Part shown: positions 23,201-34,054 of the stretch, in pieces
How the letters are laid out: every line of letters begins with the position of its first letter
How positions within the stretch are numbered: position 1 is the first letter of the stretch
Made by a program: the position numbers and the translations under genes
The notes under the pieces: model-generated
Database searches by the model: none
Seen by the model: only the letters and a program-made list of their open reading frames with translations
What the model was told of the DNA's origin: nothing
Assembly: GCA_905178155.1 (NCBI GenBank)
Contig: CAJINV010000023.1
Span: 524,289-588,288, forward strand
DNA length: 64,000 nt
Source of the DNA: Amoebophrya sp. A120
Lineage: Eukaryota > Sar > Dinophyceae > Syndiniales > Amoebophryaceae
Direction: 5' to 3'

Positions 23201-26200
23201 TCTTCCAGACCCAGACATTTTTGCATTTGATACGATGCCGGGGCGGACTACACCGCCGTCGACGGGTATGCAAGAAAAAAACTGTGTAAGTGTAAGTCTG
23301 CGATGCAGAAAATGCAAAACAGTTACGCTTGTCATGCTCCACATGCATGGTGGGCTCGCTTCCTCCGTGTTTTCCCGTCCTATCTGCGCATGACAAGGTT
23401 TTCCTGTCATGGCAGACAAACTTGTCATGCTGTTTTCCCAAGAGACCTACACTAACACAGTTTTTTCCTTCGATAACGGGCTGTCTTTCCTGTGCCCCGA
23501 TATGGGGTTCTCAGCCGTTACATTCTCAATTGTTACATGAATTTGTCATGCAAAAGCACCATCATCATCCACGCGATCAAGCTGCTTCGCATGACAAATT
23601 TGCCTAGGGCTACACAGCACCTAAATCTGTCCGCAATTTGTAATGCTACAGGCGCAATCCTCCCCCTTTCACTTTTCCCATTCTTGCATCACAAATCCAT
23701 GTAACAGTTGAGAATGTAACAGTTGAGAACGCCATACCCGAGGTCTTCCGGGTGGGGGCACTCCGGGTGCTGAACGGAATGAAAGACCTCTCCGATTTCG
23801 AGCGGGAAAAGGTATCCTGAGTAAAAACGTACCCACACCATAGTCAAGATGGGAAATCGGCTAGACAAATCCACAAGTTTTGGCTGTTTTGCATGACAAA
23901 TTTGGATTCGTAGTGTAGTGCTGTTTGAGCTAGCTCAGCAGCATCACAGATCTAGCATACCATGCTGATTGGAGCATGACAAATTGCAAAACACGACTAG
24001 AAAATGCTGTTCATGAGGCTCCGCATGAGAAACATTTTCAGCATGCAGATTTGCATTACAACTCTGGTGTGGGTACGTTTTTACTCAGGATAAAAGGTCG
24101 CGGTCCACTTCTGGAACAAAAACGCGAACTTCCGCTCCTCGATTCTTATCCTAAGTAAAAACGTCCCCCCCAGACTCAAGATGGGGATTTTACAACACAA
24201 ACCTAGAAGTTTTGGGAGTCACGCATGACAAGTTGTACTCCGCAGTGTATTTTTGCAGGTTGGCAAGGACAGCCGCATTGCAAATCCATCTGCTGGTTAT
24301 CCTGTTTACGGCATTACAGATTCCAAAACACGACTGGAAATGCCTATCATGGGCGACATGCGCATCACACATGTTTCTGGTATTGCAAATCCGCATGACA
24401 ACTCTGGGTTGGGGACGTTTTTACTCAGGATAATTCTTCCGAAAAATTTTGGCGGTCTTGATCCTTCACTGGAGCAGTACCTTTTTGGCACTTTCCAGGC
24501 GAAAAGCGATGTGGACCGGTTGAGCGAGATCGTCGCCAACTGCGTGCTATCCTGTGCAAAAGTATCGTACTCGTATTGCAATCATGCATTACAAATTTTT
24601 TTCTTCAGGTAAATCCGCATTACAAATTTTATTTCTCATGCTGAGGAAATTTGTAATGCATTTGTGCGAGTGCGATACTTTAGCAATGCATACGTGCGCG
24701 CGGAGCTGCCGAGCGACTGCCCCTACTTGCCAGGCACGGATATGTTCCCCTCCGTGGAAGCCTATCATTTGTAAAAACGTCCCCACACCAGAGTCAAGAT
24801 GGGAAATCTGCTAGACAAATCAGCCAGCTTTGGTCGTTTGGCATGACAAGTTTCTCCTCGTAGTGTAATCCTGTTTAGGTAGTTCAACAGCATCAGAGAT
24901 CCAGCATATCATGCTGATTGTAGCATCACAAATTCCAAAACACGACTAGAAAGTGCCTCTCATGGCGCTCCGCATGACAAACTTTTTTGGCATGCAGATT
25001 TGCATGACAACTCTGGTGTGGGGACGTTTTTACTCAGGATAAAGCCATCTTGGAGTTCGCAAAGAAACAGCTGTCCGACTTCCGGTCCGCAACCGCAACC
25101 ACCCCGAGTGTGATGCCGGGAGGCACCGCCGTCTACAGTGCCAGCACTGCGAACAGCAGCAAGGATATCCTGAGTAAAAACGTACCCACACCAGAGTCAA
25201 GATGGGGAATCGGCTAGACAAGTCCACAAGTTTTGGCTGTTTTGCATGACAAATTTGGATTCGTAGTGTAGTGCTGTTTGAGCTAGCTCAGCAGCATCAC
25301 AGATCTAGCGCACTATGCTGATTGGAGCATGACAAATTGCAAAACACGACTAAAGAATGCTTCTCATGGAGCTCCGCATGAGAAACATTTTCAGCATGCA
25401 GATTTGCATTACAACTCTGGTGTGGGTACGTTTTTACTCAGGATAAAGGAGGTCCGCATGGCCGGCGTGCCGGTGGGTCCGGGCTACCCCTGCTACATCG
25501 CCGCGGAAATTGGGCAAAACCACAACGGGGACATCAACCTAGCGAAGAAGCTGATCGACATATTTTGCGGAAAAATCCCCCCTCCCGATATTGAAAGCGC
25601 ATCCGCCTGAAAATTTGTGGTGCACATTTGTGACGAGCACAAATCCTGGCTGTCTTGCAAAGAGGCAAACTCAGACCGTCCGCCACATTATTTTGCAGGC
25701 GATTTGTAATGCTGTATAGGCCTACAGAGAAAACTTTGCATGCCCCTACTCGGGTTTTGTGTCTGCCTGCAACCCGCTACTGCAAGACAAAGCCAATTTG
25801 TGTACACAAATCCCGCACCACAGATTTCCACTTCGATACGGGGAGGGAGAAAATTTTTTCCCTTTGATACGACATGTCCGTGCGGTGCGGCGTAAACGCG
25901 GTCAAGTTCCAGAAGCGCGACATCCCCTCGGAGCTGACAAAAGAGGCGTATGTATCACATGCAAAAGTGTCTGGGGCTGGAAACTTGTAATGCTGAGTGA
26001 CATAGCATGTGGAGGCCACAAATGATGGCTTAGCATGACAAGTTTCTGAGCTACTTCTAAGTGTTGCCTATTCTGCATGACAAACTGCGTTTCTGCGACA
26101 CAGAAGGATAGGGCCTTTGGGTAACGTGCATGACAGACTTAAGAGTCTTGCTAGCGTAGCATCACAAACCTTGCACTCTTCCAGACCCAGACATATTTGC

Positions 26201-29200
26201 AGTTCATAGTATGACCGACCCTACGACAACCCCAACTCCTTTGGGCGGACCTACGGAGAGCACCGCATAGCCCTGGAACTTAACCCCGAAGAACACCGCG
26301 AGTTGTAGCATTTGTAAAAGCGTCCCCACCCCAGACTTGTCATGCAAAATGGCATTCCTAAAAAAAAATGTTTCTCATGCGAAGCCCCATGGAAGGCATT
26401 TTCTACTCGTGTTTCGGAATTTGTCATGCTCCAATCAGCGTAATGGGCTAGATCTGTAATGCTGCTAAACTGTCTAAACAGCATCACACTACGAGGCCAA
26501 ACTTGTCATGCGCAACAGCCAAAAGTTGTTGATTTGTCTAGCAGATTTCCCATCTTGACTATGGGGTGGGAACGTTTTCAAACATGATAAGTTGGCGATC
26601 TACGCCAAGTCGCAAGGCACGGTGTACTTTTGCACTCCCTGCGACATCCCTTCGGTGGATGTGCTGGAAGACATTGGCGTGCCGTTTTACAATATCGCAA
26701 GAAAAAAACTGTTTCCCTGTGAACTTGTGATGCAGAAAATGGAAAATCAATGGACTTAGGTCGTGCTCCGGCACAAGTCTCGCACCCCGAGACTTGTCGG
26801 GCGGGGTTTGGGGATATCGGCGGACTCGGATCGTGTCTCGCCTGGCGTCTCGTTTTCGGAGATCAATGAGCCAGGGTTTGGGGTTAAGGAAACCCACAGA
26901 AGCGAATCAAGCAAATCAATGGACTGAGGTCGTGTTCCGGCACAGTTCTCGTATTCAGAGACCTGTCGGGCGGGGCTTGGGGATATCGGCGGACTCAGAT
27001 CGTGTTTCGCCTGAAGTCCCGTTTTCGCAGATCGGTGGGCCAGGGTTTGGGGTTAAGGAAACCCACCGGAGCGAATCAAGAAAATCGATGGACTCGGGTC
27101 GTGTTCCGGCACAAGTCTCGCACTCGGAGACTTGTCGGGCGGGGTTTGGGGATATCGGCGGACTCAGATCGTGTTTCGCCTGCAGTCTCGTTTTCGGAGA
27201 TCAGTGGGCCAGGGTTTGGGGCTAAGAAAACCCACAGAAGCGAATCAAGCAAATCAATGGACTCAGGTCGTGCCCCGGCACAAGTCTCGTACTCAGAGAC
27301 TTGTCGGGCAGGGTTTGGGGATATCGGCGGACTCGGCTCGTGTTTCGCCTGAAGTCTCGTTTTCCGAGATCTGTGGGCCAGGGTTTGGGGTTAAGGAAAC
27401 CTACAGAAGCGAGGCAAGCAAATCGATGGACTTAGGTCGTGCCCCGGCACAAGTCCCGCACCCAGAGACCTGCCGGGCGGGGTTTGGGGATATCGGCGGA
27501 CTCGGCTCGTGTTTCGCCTGAAGTGGGAAAAAAGTGCGCGCGTGGCAGTTTTTCATCAATGTAATTTATAACAAAAACCTGCGATGCAGATCTTGCAAAA
27601 TCATCACAGTGAGTCGGTTTTTTCGTGGGATATACAAGGTTGCCTCCCGTGACCTGACCAACCTACCGCTGCTCTCCTATCTGGGCAGCAAGGGCAAGCC
27701 CGTCATTCTGAGCACGGGCATGGTATCAAATGCAAATATCCCTGGATGTCTGGTAAGATGCAGCGAATTTGTGTTGCTGAGTCTTGCAAGGCAGAGCGCG
27801 GTTCTGTACGGCATTCACGCACCACAAATTTTTCGCTTGGTATTGCAAGTTCTACCGTGTTTCGCATGACAAACCAGCTTCCAGCACGATAAAAAATCTG
27901 GCCCGTGATCGCATTCGTGCATTACAGATCCCGTTGTCTTTCAAAATTTACATGACAAATCCAGACCCAGACATATTTGCGATGCATACATGGCCAGCGA
28001 GGACGACATCCAGAACGGGCTGGACGCCATCGTATCAAAAGTAAAAATGTCTGGGTCTGGGAACTTGTGATGCTGGGTAGCGTCTCATGATGAGGCTACA
28101 AATGCTGGCTCAGCATGACAAGTTTATGAGCTCCTAGGTGTTGCCTATTCTGCATGACAAACTGCGCTGCTGCATCACAGAAAGGCGGAGCTCTTGGGTA
28201 ACGTGCATGACGGATTTAAGAGTCATGCCAGACAAGCATGACAAACATGAATTCTTCCAGACCCAGACATTTTTACAGTTGATACATCGGGAATGGTATC
28301 GACTGCAAATATAATCCCTGGATGTCTGGAAGAGTGGAAAGTAAACTTGTCATGCATGTTTTCCATCACCCCATGAGGTCTGGAATGCAGGACCTAGCAT
28401 GAAAGACTCTGTGAGGTGGTCTCTGTTGTGCCTATCCTGCATGAAGAGAAAGAAACTCCCTCCCAACTTGTTCGAGAGTAGTTGACAGCTTGTTTATTTG
28501 GCACTCATGAAATACAGATTTTTGCATGAAATGATTCAGATTTAGCATGACAAATTGCTAGTGATTTATTTCCAGACGTCCAGGGATAAGTATTTGCAAT
28601 CCATAAATGGCGTCAAGTGTCCGATTATCCTCCTGCAGTGCACGAGCTCGTACCCCTGCACCTATCCTGAGTAAAAACGCACCCACACCAGAGTCAGGAT
28701 GGGGATTTTGCAACACAAACCTAGGAGTTTTGTGAGTCACGCATGACGAGTTGCAGTCCGTAGTGTAGTGCATGTGAGCAAGGAAAACCGCATCACAAAT
28801 CCATCTTCTTATCCTGTTTGCAGCATTACAAATTTCAAAACACGACTGGCAATGCCTCTCATGGAGATGCGCATTACAGGTCTTCCTGTCATCGCAAATC
28901 TGCATGACAACTCTGGGGTGGGTACGTTTTTACTCAGGATAGCACCCCGGAGAACGTCAACCTGGCCTGCATGAAGACGCTGGCGGACAAGTTCGGGTTT
29001 GTGACTGGATTTTCGGACCACACCAAAGGGGTGGTCTGTCCTTTAGCCGCGGCCGTGATGGGTGCCTCGATCATTGAGAAGCACGTCACGCTCGACCGGT
29101 CGATGAAGGGCACGGACCATATCAAAGTGAAAAATCCCCCCTCCCCATATCAAATGGGAAATCTGTGATGCAGGATTTGTGTACACAAATCAGCTTTGTC

Positions 29201-30752
29201 TTGCAGTAGAGGACTGCACGCAGATACGAAGCCTGAGCTGGGCCTTTTTCGTGTAGGCGCCTAGCAAGAGAGGCTTATCCTCTGCACGCCATACAGCATC
29301 ACAAATAGCCCGCAAAACGCGGCGGAGTCTCTGGAAGCTTTGCCTTCTTGCAATACAGAGACGACTTGTGTCCGCAAATCAGCAGCGCAAATTTTCAGAA
29401 GTGTCTTTTTTCAGTATGGGGAGGGGAGCTTTTCTCTTACGATAGACCAGCCGGGCTCCCTGGAGGAGAAAGACTTGCTGGAAATGGTGCAAAACATTCG
29501 CATGGCGGAGAAAGCAGTCGGGGACGGAATCAAGTGTGTAAATCCGGCCACAGCCGCGGCAATGCACAAGCTGGCACGCAGCGTGTACTACAGTGAAAAA
29601 TGCCGCCACCTCCAAAGTTGCAAGAATTTGTGATGCGAAGTTTTCAAATGAAAACTTTTTGTCATGCATGAAAGGAGTATGGATCTTTCTGATGCAGAGT
29701 CTAGGCGTAAGTATATCGCATCGCTTGCATGACAAGCGCCACTCTTGCTGGGATCTTTTGCAATACAAATTTTCGCCATTCACGATTGGGAATCTGTAAT
29801 GATGCTGATAGATGCAAGAGGGCGAATGTTTCCGTTGGAAAGGTTTGCAATACAAATGCCTCCAAGTTCGGGGGCGGGGTTTTTTTCATTGTGATAGCGT
29901 GACCTCGAAGCGGGAGATCCAGAAGGGCGAGGTGATCCAGGAAAGCATGCTCTGCTTGAAAAGCCCGGTATGCATTGCAAATGTGTCTGGGTCTGGAAGG
30001 ATTCGAATTTGTGATGCGCATCCATTCTACATCATGACAAACTCTGTCATGCATGGCCAGCAAAAGGCCGCGCCATTTCTTGTTTACAAAAAGGGGATTT
30101 GTCATGCGGATTAGGTATTGGGATAGGGATACCTGCTCCATTATATCTGTGATCGTGATGCTAGGGCTTGCATGCCAGACGATCTGGGTCAAGCAAAAAC
30201 TGCATGACAACTTCCAGACCCAGACATAATTGCATTTCATACCCGGGGGACGGGTACAAGTGGGTGGATCGGGTAAGATTCGTCGGAAAGGTTGCCGCGC
30301 AGCTGATCCCGAGTGACGCTACCCTGCGCGACAACATGATTCTCGCGGAGCCGGAAGGGAAGAGTGGAAAGTACTGTGAGGAAAAATCCCCCCTTCCCAT
30401 ATCGAAATGGAAATCTGTGATGCGGAAAGTGTGTACACAAATCGGCTTTGTCTTGCAGTAGAGGACTGCAGGCAGATACAGAGCCTGAGTGGGGGCGTTT
30501 TGGTGTAGGGGCCTAGCAAGGCAGGCGCATCCTCTGTAGGCCATACAGCACTACAAATTGCCTGCATAACGCAGCGGGGTTTTTGGATTTGCCTTGTTGC
30601 AACACAGAGACGATTTGTGGCCACAAATCAGCATCACAAATTTTCAGAAGTGTCCCGCGTTGGTATGAAGAGGGAGGATCTTTCCTCACAATAGAAAGAA
30701 AGGGGACGGAGAACCGCAGGGAGCGACCGACTCCGTCTCTGTCGGCGCGTGA
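20232..30752 (+). CDS. Gene 4: SpsF-type nucleotidyltransferase fused to NeuB-type sialic-acid-like synthase with SAF domain, 658 aa
   Basis: ATG at 20232, TGA at 30750-30752; 28 insertions removed (one holds a nested element); exonic length 1977 nt. N-terminal SpsF-like domain, about residues 8-235: CVAVVQARMFSNNAKSKPLL, LLEVGGMPLLQCVLQNV, KEIVLAITQEPADDAF, IFKGASLDVVRRLTDAV, GADYTAVDG, PEVFRVGALRVL. The usual RLPGK loop and RVTGD motif are altered (RFSVNHPF), so catalysis is doubtful. After a linker, about residues 300-600 are a clear NeuB: CYIAAEIGQNHNGDINLAKK, AVKFQKRDIPSELTKEAYD, FGRTYGEHRIALEL, YKVASRDLTNLPLL, KPVILSTGMAS, LLQCTSSYPC, GFSDHTKG, ASIIEKHVTLDRSMKGTD. The end is a SAF domain (REIQKGEVIQESMLCLKSP). 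Known role: condensation of a hexosamine derivative with PEP. Without excision, a false stop appears at 21059. Confidence 0.88.
20244..20392. mobile_element. Introner-like element, family E
   Basis: 149 bp, TSD GTTCC exact, 12 nt into gene 4. Left module TATGCATTGC, right module TATCCTGTGC. Confidence 0.9.
20435..20700. mobile_element. Introner-like element, family A
   Basis: 266 bp, TSD GGCCA exact, gene 4. Confidence 0.9.
20731..21302. mobile_element. Introner-like element, family A, carrying a nested insertion
   Basis: 572 bp including the nested element at 20756-20963. Left end TAGGCATTGC; the TIR resumes after the insert as GTCTGGATTATTG; right end TTGCATTTGATA. Flanks AAGTC / AGAGC decayed. 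Needed to join QARM to KPLLEVGG in gene 4. Confidence 0.8.
20756..20963. mobile_element. Nested introner-like element, family N
   Basis: 208 bp, TSD TCTCA exact. Begins TATC, 14 A, CTCGTCAC and ends GTGACAAACTTTTTTC...CATA. It lies inside the left TIR of the family A element around it. Confidence 0.85.
21334..21562. mobile_element. Introner-like element, family H
   Basis: 229 bp, gene 4. Right end GATG instead of GATA; TSD GGGCA / CAGCA. Confidence 0.8.
21624..21773. mobile_element. Introner-like element, family E
   Basis: 150 bp, TSD AGGAG exact, gene 4. Confidence 0.9.
21798..22141. mobile_element. Introner-like element, family A
   Basis: 344 bp, TSD TACGT / TACGC, gene 4. An internal block of about 33 bp (CGTCGCTCTACTCTCATGCT...) is duplicated at 21911-21976. 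Confidence 0.85.
22307..22568. mobile_element. Introner-like element, family A
   Basis: 262 bp, TSD TTCAG exact, gene 4; left end TATA. Confidence 0.9.
22613..22937. mobile_element. Introner-like element, family C
   Basis: 325 bp, TSD GAGAG exact, gene 4. Confidence 0.9.
22966..23232. mobile_element. Introner-like element, family A
   Basis: 267 bp, TSD CGATG exact, gene 4. Confidence 0.9.
23267..23475. mobile_element. Introner-like element, family H
   Basis: 209 bp, TSD ACGGG exact, gene 4. Confidence 0.9.
23501..23736. mobile_element. Introner-like element, family K
   Basis: 236 bp, TSD CCCGA exact, gene 4; second copy of the family seen at 10264. Confidence 0.88.
23813..24092. mobile_element. 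Introner-like element, family B
   Basis: 280 bp, TSD AAAGG exact, gene 4; a GT-AG cut is possible. Confidence 0.9.
24147..24432. mobile_element. Introner-like element, family B
   Basis: 286 bp, TSD ATTCT exact, gene 4. Confidence 0.9.
24548..24692. mobile_element. Introner-like element, family E
   Basis: 145 bp, TSD CGTGC exact, gene 4; shortest complete element in the window. Confidence 0.9.
24763..25041. mobile_element. Introner-like element, family B
   Basis: 279 bp, TSD AAGCC exact, gene 4. Confidence 0.9.
25166..25445. mobile_element. Introner-like element, family B
   Basis: 280 bp, TSD AAGGA exact, gene 4, in the linker before the NeuB domain. Confidence 0.9.
25561..25869. mobile_element. 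Introner-like element, family C
   Basis: 309 bp, TSD CGACA exact, gene 4; joins KKLID to MSVRCG. Confidence 0.92.
25953..26208. mobile_element. Introner-like element, family A
   Basis: 256 bp, TSD GTATG exact, gene 4. Confidence 0.9.
26306..26589. mobile_element. Introner-like element, family B
   Basis: 284 bp, TSD AGTTG exact, gene 4; left end TAGCATTTG. Confidence 0.9.
26693..27632. mobile_element. Introner-like element, family F, expanded by a minisatellite
   Basis: 940 bp, TSD TACAA exact, gene 4. Family F ends surround the 169-bp tandem repeat listed separately; without it the element would be about 165-170 bp, shorter than the usual 210-220. Confidence 0.88.
26752..27525. repeat. Minisatellite, 169-bp unit, about 4.6 copies
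   Basis: TCGTG(C/T)(T/C)CCGGCACA recurs at 26761, 26930, 27099, 27268 and 27437, always 169 bp apart. Units contain GGGGATATCGGCGGACTC. Open in several frames only because it is repetitive. Confidence 0.88.
27724..27988. mobile_element. Introner-like element, family A
   Basis: 265 bp, TSD CATGG exact, gene 4. Confidence 0.9.
28033..28284. mobile_element. Introner-like element, family A
   Basis: 252 bp, TSD CATCG exact, gene 4; left border of a 7-nt net exon. Confidence 0.9.
28297..28605. mobile_element. Introner-like element, family A
   Basis: 309 bp, TSD AATGG exact, gene 4; right border of the 7-nt net exon. Confidence 0.9.
28663..28941. mobile_element. Introner-like element, family B
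   Basis: 279 bp, TSD GCACC exact, gene 4. Same orientation as 2774; opposite to 62454. Confidence 0.92.
29120..29444. mobile_element. Introner-like element, family C
   Basis: 325 bp, TSD GACCA exact, gene 4. Confidence 0.9.
29586..29896. mobile_element. Introner-like element, family G
   Basis: 311 bp, TSD GCGTG exact, gene 4; left end TACTACAGTG. Confidence 0.9.
29969..30241. mobile_element. Introner-like element, family A
   Basis: 273 bp, TSD CCCGG exact, gene 4. Confidence 0.9.
30372..30693. mobile_element. Introner-like element, family C
   Basis: 322 bp, TSD GAAAG exact, last interruption of gene 4; left end TACTGTGAGG. Confidence 0.9.
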
Positions 30753-30755
30753 CCG

Positions 30756-31000
30756 TATGCATTGCAAATATGTCTGGGTGCAACTTGTAATGCGTATCTT
30801 GCATTCCTGGAAAATCTGTGTTGCATGAGCAGCAAGTGAGCAGCTTTCCTTGTTATGCAATAAGGCTTTTTGTCATGCGCGTCACGCAGCAGAGAGCGTT
30901 CCGAAAGGTTGTCATGCCCGGCTGCCATTGCAAGCGTTGCAGTCATGCGCAATTCAGCATCACAGGTTTCCAGACATCCAGGGATATTTGCATTTGATTT
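30756..31000. mobile_element. Introner-like element, family A, at the stop codon of gene 4
   Basis: 245 bp. Right end reads GATTT rather than GATA, and the flanks are an 18-bp direct repeat (30735-30752 and 31001-31018, GTCTCTGTCGGCGCGTGA) instead of 5 bp. Both copies carry the stop codon. Confidence 0.8.
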
Positions 31001-31018
31001 GTCTCTGTCGGCGCGTGA

Positions 31019-31700
31019 GACGTGGTAGGTGAGAGCAGGTAGTTTTCACATCAGCTGCAGCGAGCTGGTCGATGTGCGGAACATCTTTGAGCATTAAGTA
31101 GGTAGCACTCCTTCTGCACTACTACTTCTTGTTACGATCTTGATATAACTTTTGTAACCACGACAACCACAACTACAACATTGCAAGAGTTTTATTTTTC
31201 GCGTAGAACTATTTTATAATTTTTTTTTGATTTTTTCATTATGTAGACCTACCCTCACAGAATAGACGCGAATGGTAATTCTGTGCCATTTGACAGGGTC
31301 GACCCAGCTGTGGTCGTCATTTCTTCACTCACTTAGCAGGATATTTTTACGGAAGTCATTACAATTTTTACTGCTGCATTGCTTTTTTCGTAAAATGGGG
31401 AATTTTTGTTGAAGTAGACTTTTTCGATACTAATCTACGAATATTTCTAGAAGTACTGCTATTTCTAGTACTAAGCTGATTTTTAAGTATGCAAAACAAA
31501 GCGGCAAACAGATGCACCATGTTGCCAACAACAGCTTCACTAGCCACAACACCTCACAGATGTTTGTTCCTCTGTAACAAGCAGAAATAGAAATATTCCT
31601 AACCCGGGATTCAGAAAGCACTTTAGCCATTGAATTCTACAAGACCTAGAGCGGTTGACAGTAATTTGACAGGACAATGATCTATGTCATTCAAATTGGC
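31019..31700. other. AT-rich spacer downstream of gene 4
   Basis: No gene or element recognised. Confidence 0.55.
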
Positions 31701-33760
31701 TGTAATCTTCGATAGCTACAATGGGAGTGTAGTTTTATTTATGTTGTACTGTTTGTGAAACAACAAAAACACGATTTTTACGATTAGACAAGAGGAAAAT
31801 AAATCGCAGAAGGACGAGGAAAAATCGAGCAGAACCCTCGGACGGCGAGATCCATTGCGACGAGCAGGTCTGCTGCTGCTGCTTCGCAGTAAGTATCTAG
31901 CACGGGCGGTCGCTCGGCGACCGCCGGAGAGGTATGGAGTAGACAAGGAAACGATGGGCCCGATTTGTTTCCTAGTAGGAAGGTTCGTTGCAGTCGCGGG
32001 GAAGGGGGGGGACGAAAACTAACCCTACAGGCGCTGGGCTTTTCCGTGCGCCTGAGCGTCCGAGAGAAAGCCAAAGGCGCGACAGCGGCCCACCCCAGTC
32101 CCCAGGAGTATGAGGAGCTCCTGGAAACAGAAAGAACACTCGGGGCCACCCCAACATGTGAGGGGGCGAGCCCTCCAGATTGTTCCCAATTTGCGAGCAC
32201 CCCCACAAGTTGCGAGCCTTCCGAGTGGCTTCTCGTCATCCTAGCTACGCTCCATTCTATTTCTAGTTACGCCCCCAAGGTGGTGGGGCTGCTTTTGACG
32301 GGGCCCACCGGGCCGCAGCTGCGGAAACTGCGCGACGAAGAACCTGGCCGGCCAGGCAGGTGCAGCGAACACAGTGGGGCTGGGCGCGCTGTGTGCGATG
32401 GCCATTCGGGGCAGCGAGAAAAGGCGCCTTTTTCTTTGCGCAGGGCGGCGGGGGCAGCCACACGAAGAGGGGGCCGCCCCCGCGGAGCAAAACGGGGCAG
32501 CCCCAACAAAGCGTAAAGCCATCCCCGGCACCGTGGCGGGGAAGGAGCTACTTCCCCTGCACCTGCGGGCCCAGCAGCGCGCGCCGCGCCACCCGTTCTC
32601 AGTATTAATTCGCCCTCCTACGGCTGCGCCCCCTTTCCCCACCCGGCACGGGTTGCTCGGCGCTAGTTTCTCCACAGGGGGCAAGGGAAGCAAGCAGCGC
32701 GGGCGAGCTCTGTGGCGCAAGCTCGGGGCGAACCGGCTCGCGAGGCAATTTTCTACTAGTAAGCTTTCTCCTAGTAAGCCCTCTACTAGTACGCGATCCA
32801 TTGCGACGAGCAGGTCTGCTGCTGCTGCTTCGCAGTAAGTACCAGTATCTGGATCTCGCGCCGCAGTGCAGACACAGTGGCGCGGGGATCCGCACATAAC
32901 AATAGAACAATAGCACTGCAGCAACTAGATTTCCTGGAAGCGGCTATATGAAGAGGCTTGGCCGAAGGGGAGGCGCCTTCTTGGCGAGGGGTTTTGGCGG
33001 GAAGGGCAGCCGACGCATGAAAAAAACTTCAGTTGCCCTGCCAAGCAGCAAAAGGCAAAGCAGCAAAGTGTGTAAGTACTTCAGGTTTCCGATGCTCGCC
33101 AAAGCACGAACAAAAGACAAAGAGAAGAAAAAACCAAAAGAAAACTGGCAGGCTTGCGCCAGCAGCAGCCCCAAACTTAGAACGCTTGGCCCGGCCGGCG
33201 CCTGTAGTGCCAGAACGAGAAGCAGGGCCCAGCAATCGGGGCAGAAAATAAGCGCTTGCCCTCCAGGTTGATGCCGTTGCATTCGGTGACAGACGCACCC
33301 CCTATCGGCTGGGGACTAGAAATCCGCAGCAGGTGCGACCGCCCTCTCTGTTTTCACATCACTGCAGCCACCCCCGCGCAGCTAGGGCCAGAATGCCGCT
33401 CTTCGGGGTACATGCGTTTCGGCTACCTGTCGCTGCGATTTGTGGAGGTAGGGGTCGCCGATGGAGGTGGTCGCTTGATGGTACATACAAACACAGCTGC
33501 AACCCTGTGAACCGCTCCGCACCTGCTGGCGCTAATAATTGTAAATAGCGCGCGCCGCTGTAGTAGCAGGGCTTCGCCACGCCTCTTGCTTCCCAGCAGC
33601 ACGCACCCCTGCTGCAGCAGCGCGCTCATTTGGTCCAGTTCGACGAGCAGGTCCATTGCGACGAGCAGGCGAGATCCATTGCGACGAGCAGGAATGATGC
33701 TGTTGCTTCGCAGTAAGTAGTACATCATCTGCACTACAAAATGAAAATGCTGCGACGCGG
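31701..33760. repeat. GC-rich repeat region with a thrice-repeated CAG-rich motif
   Basis: GATCCATTGCGACGAGCAGG followed by a CTGCTGCT run and TTCGCAGTAAGTA occurs near 31850, 32788 and 33665. The stretch between copies is GC-rich with open frames (to 183 codons) that I do not recognise. Confidence 0.55.
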
Positions 33761-34054
33761 CCGTCTTTATTTTCTATGATAAAAATTTATTGTTGTCGTG
33801 GAAAATAAGCGCGGCGCTCCTCTTTTCAAATTGATTCAGCGTCGCAAATCAATTAGTCCGAAGTTGGGACAAGGCCTGAAGTAGAGCCTCACACGAGGAC
33901 ACGCCGCTCCCCACTCAGTGCGGGGTAGGTAGAAAGACGACGATGATGAAGCACGCTTTATCTGCCTACCATTGCGGAGGTCCCTGATGCTGGCATCTCG
34001 GTGTCGCGCGAAGCACTGGGCCCTTCGCAACGCAGACCGCACGTCCTGCAGAAA

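Noticed and set aside
26794-27521. Three overlapping plus-strand frames of 111-143 codons
   Set aside because: They lie in the 169-bp minisatellite; the unit is not a multiple of three and all frames are open.
31965-32516. Open frame of 183 codons
   Set aside because: No domain recognised, lies in the GC-rich repeat region, and the minus strand is equally open.
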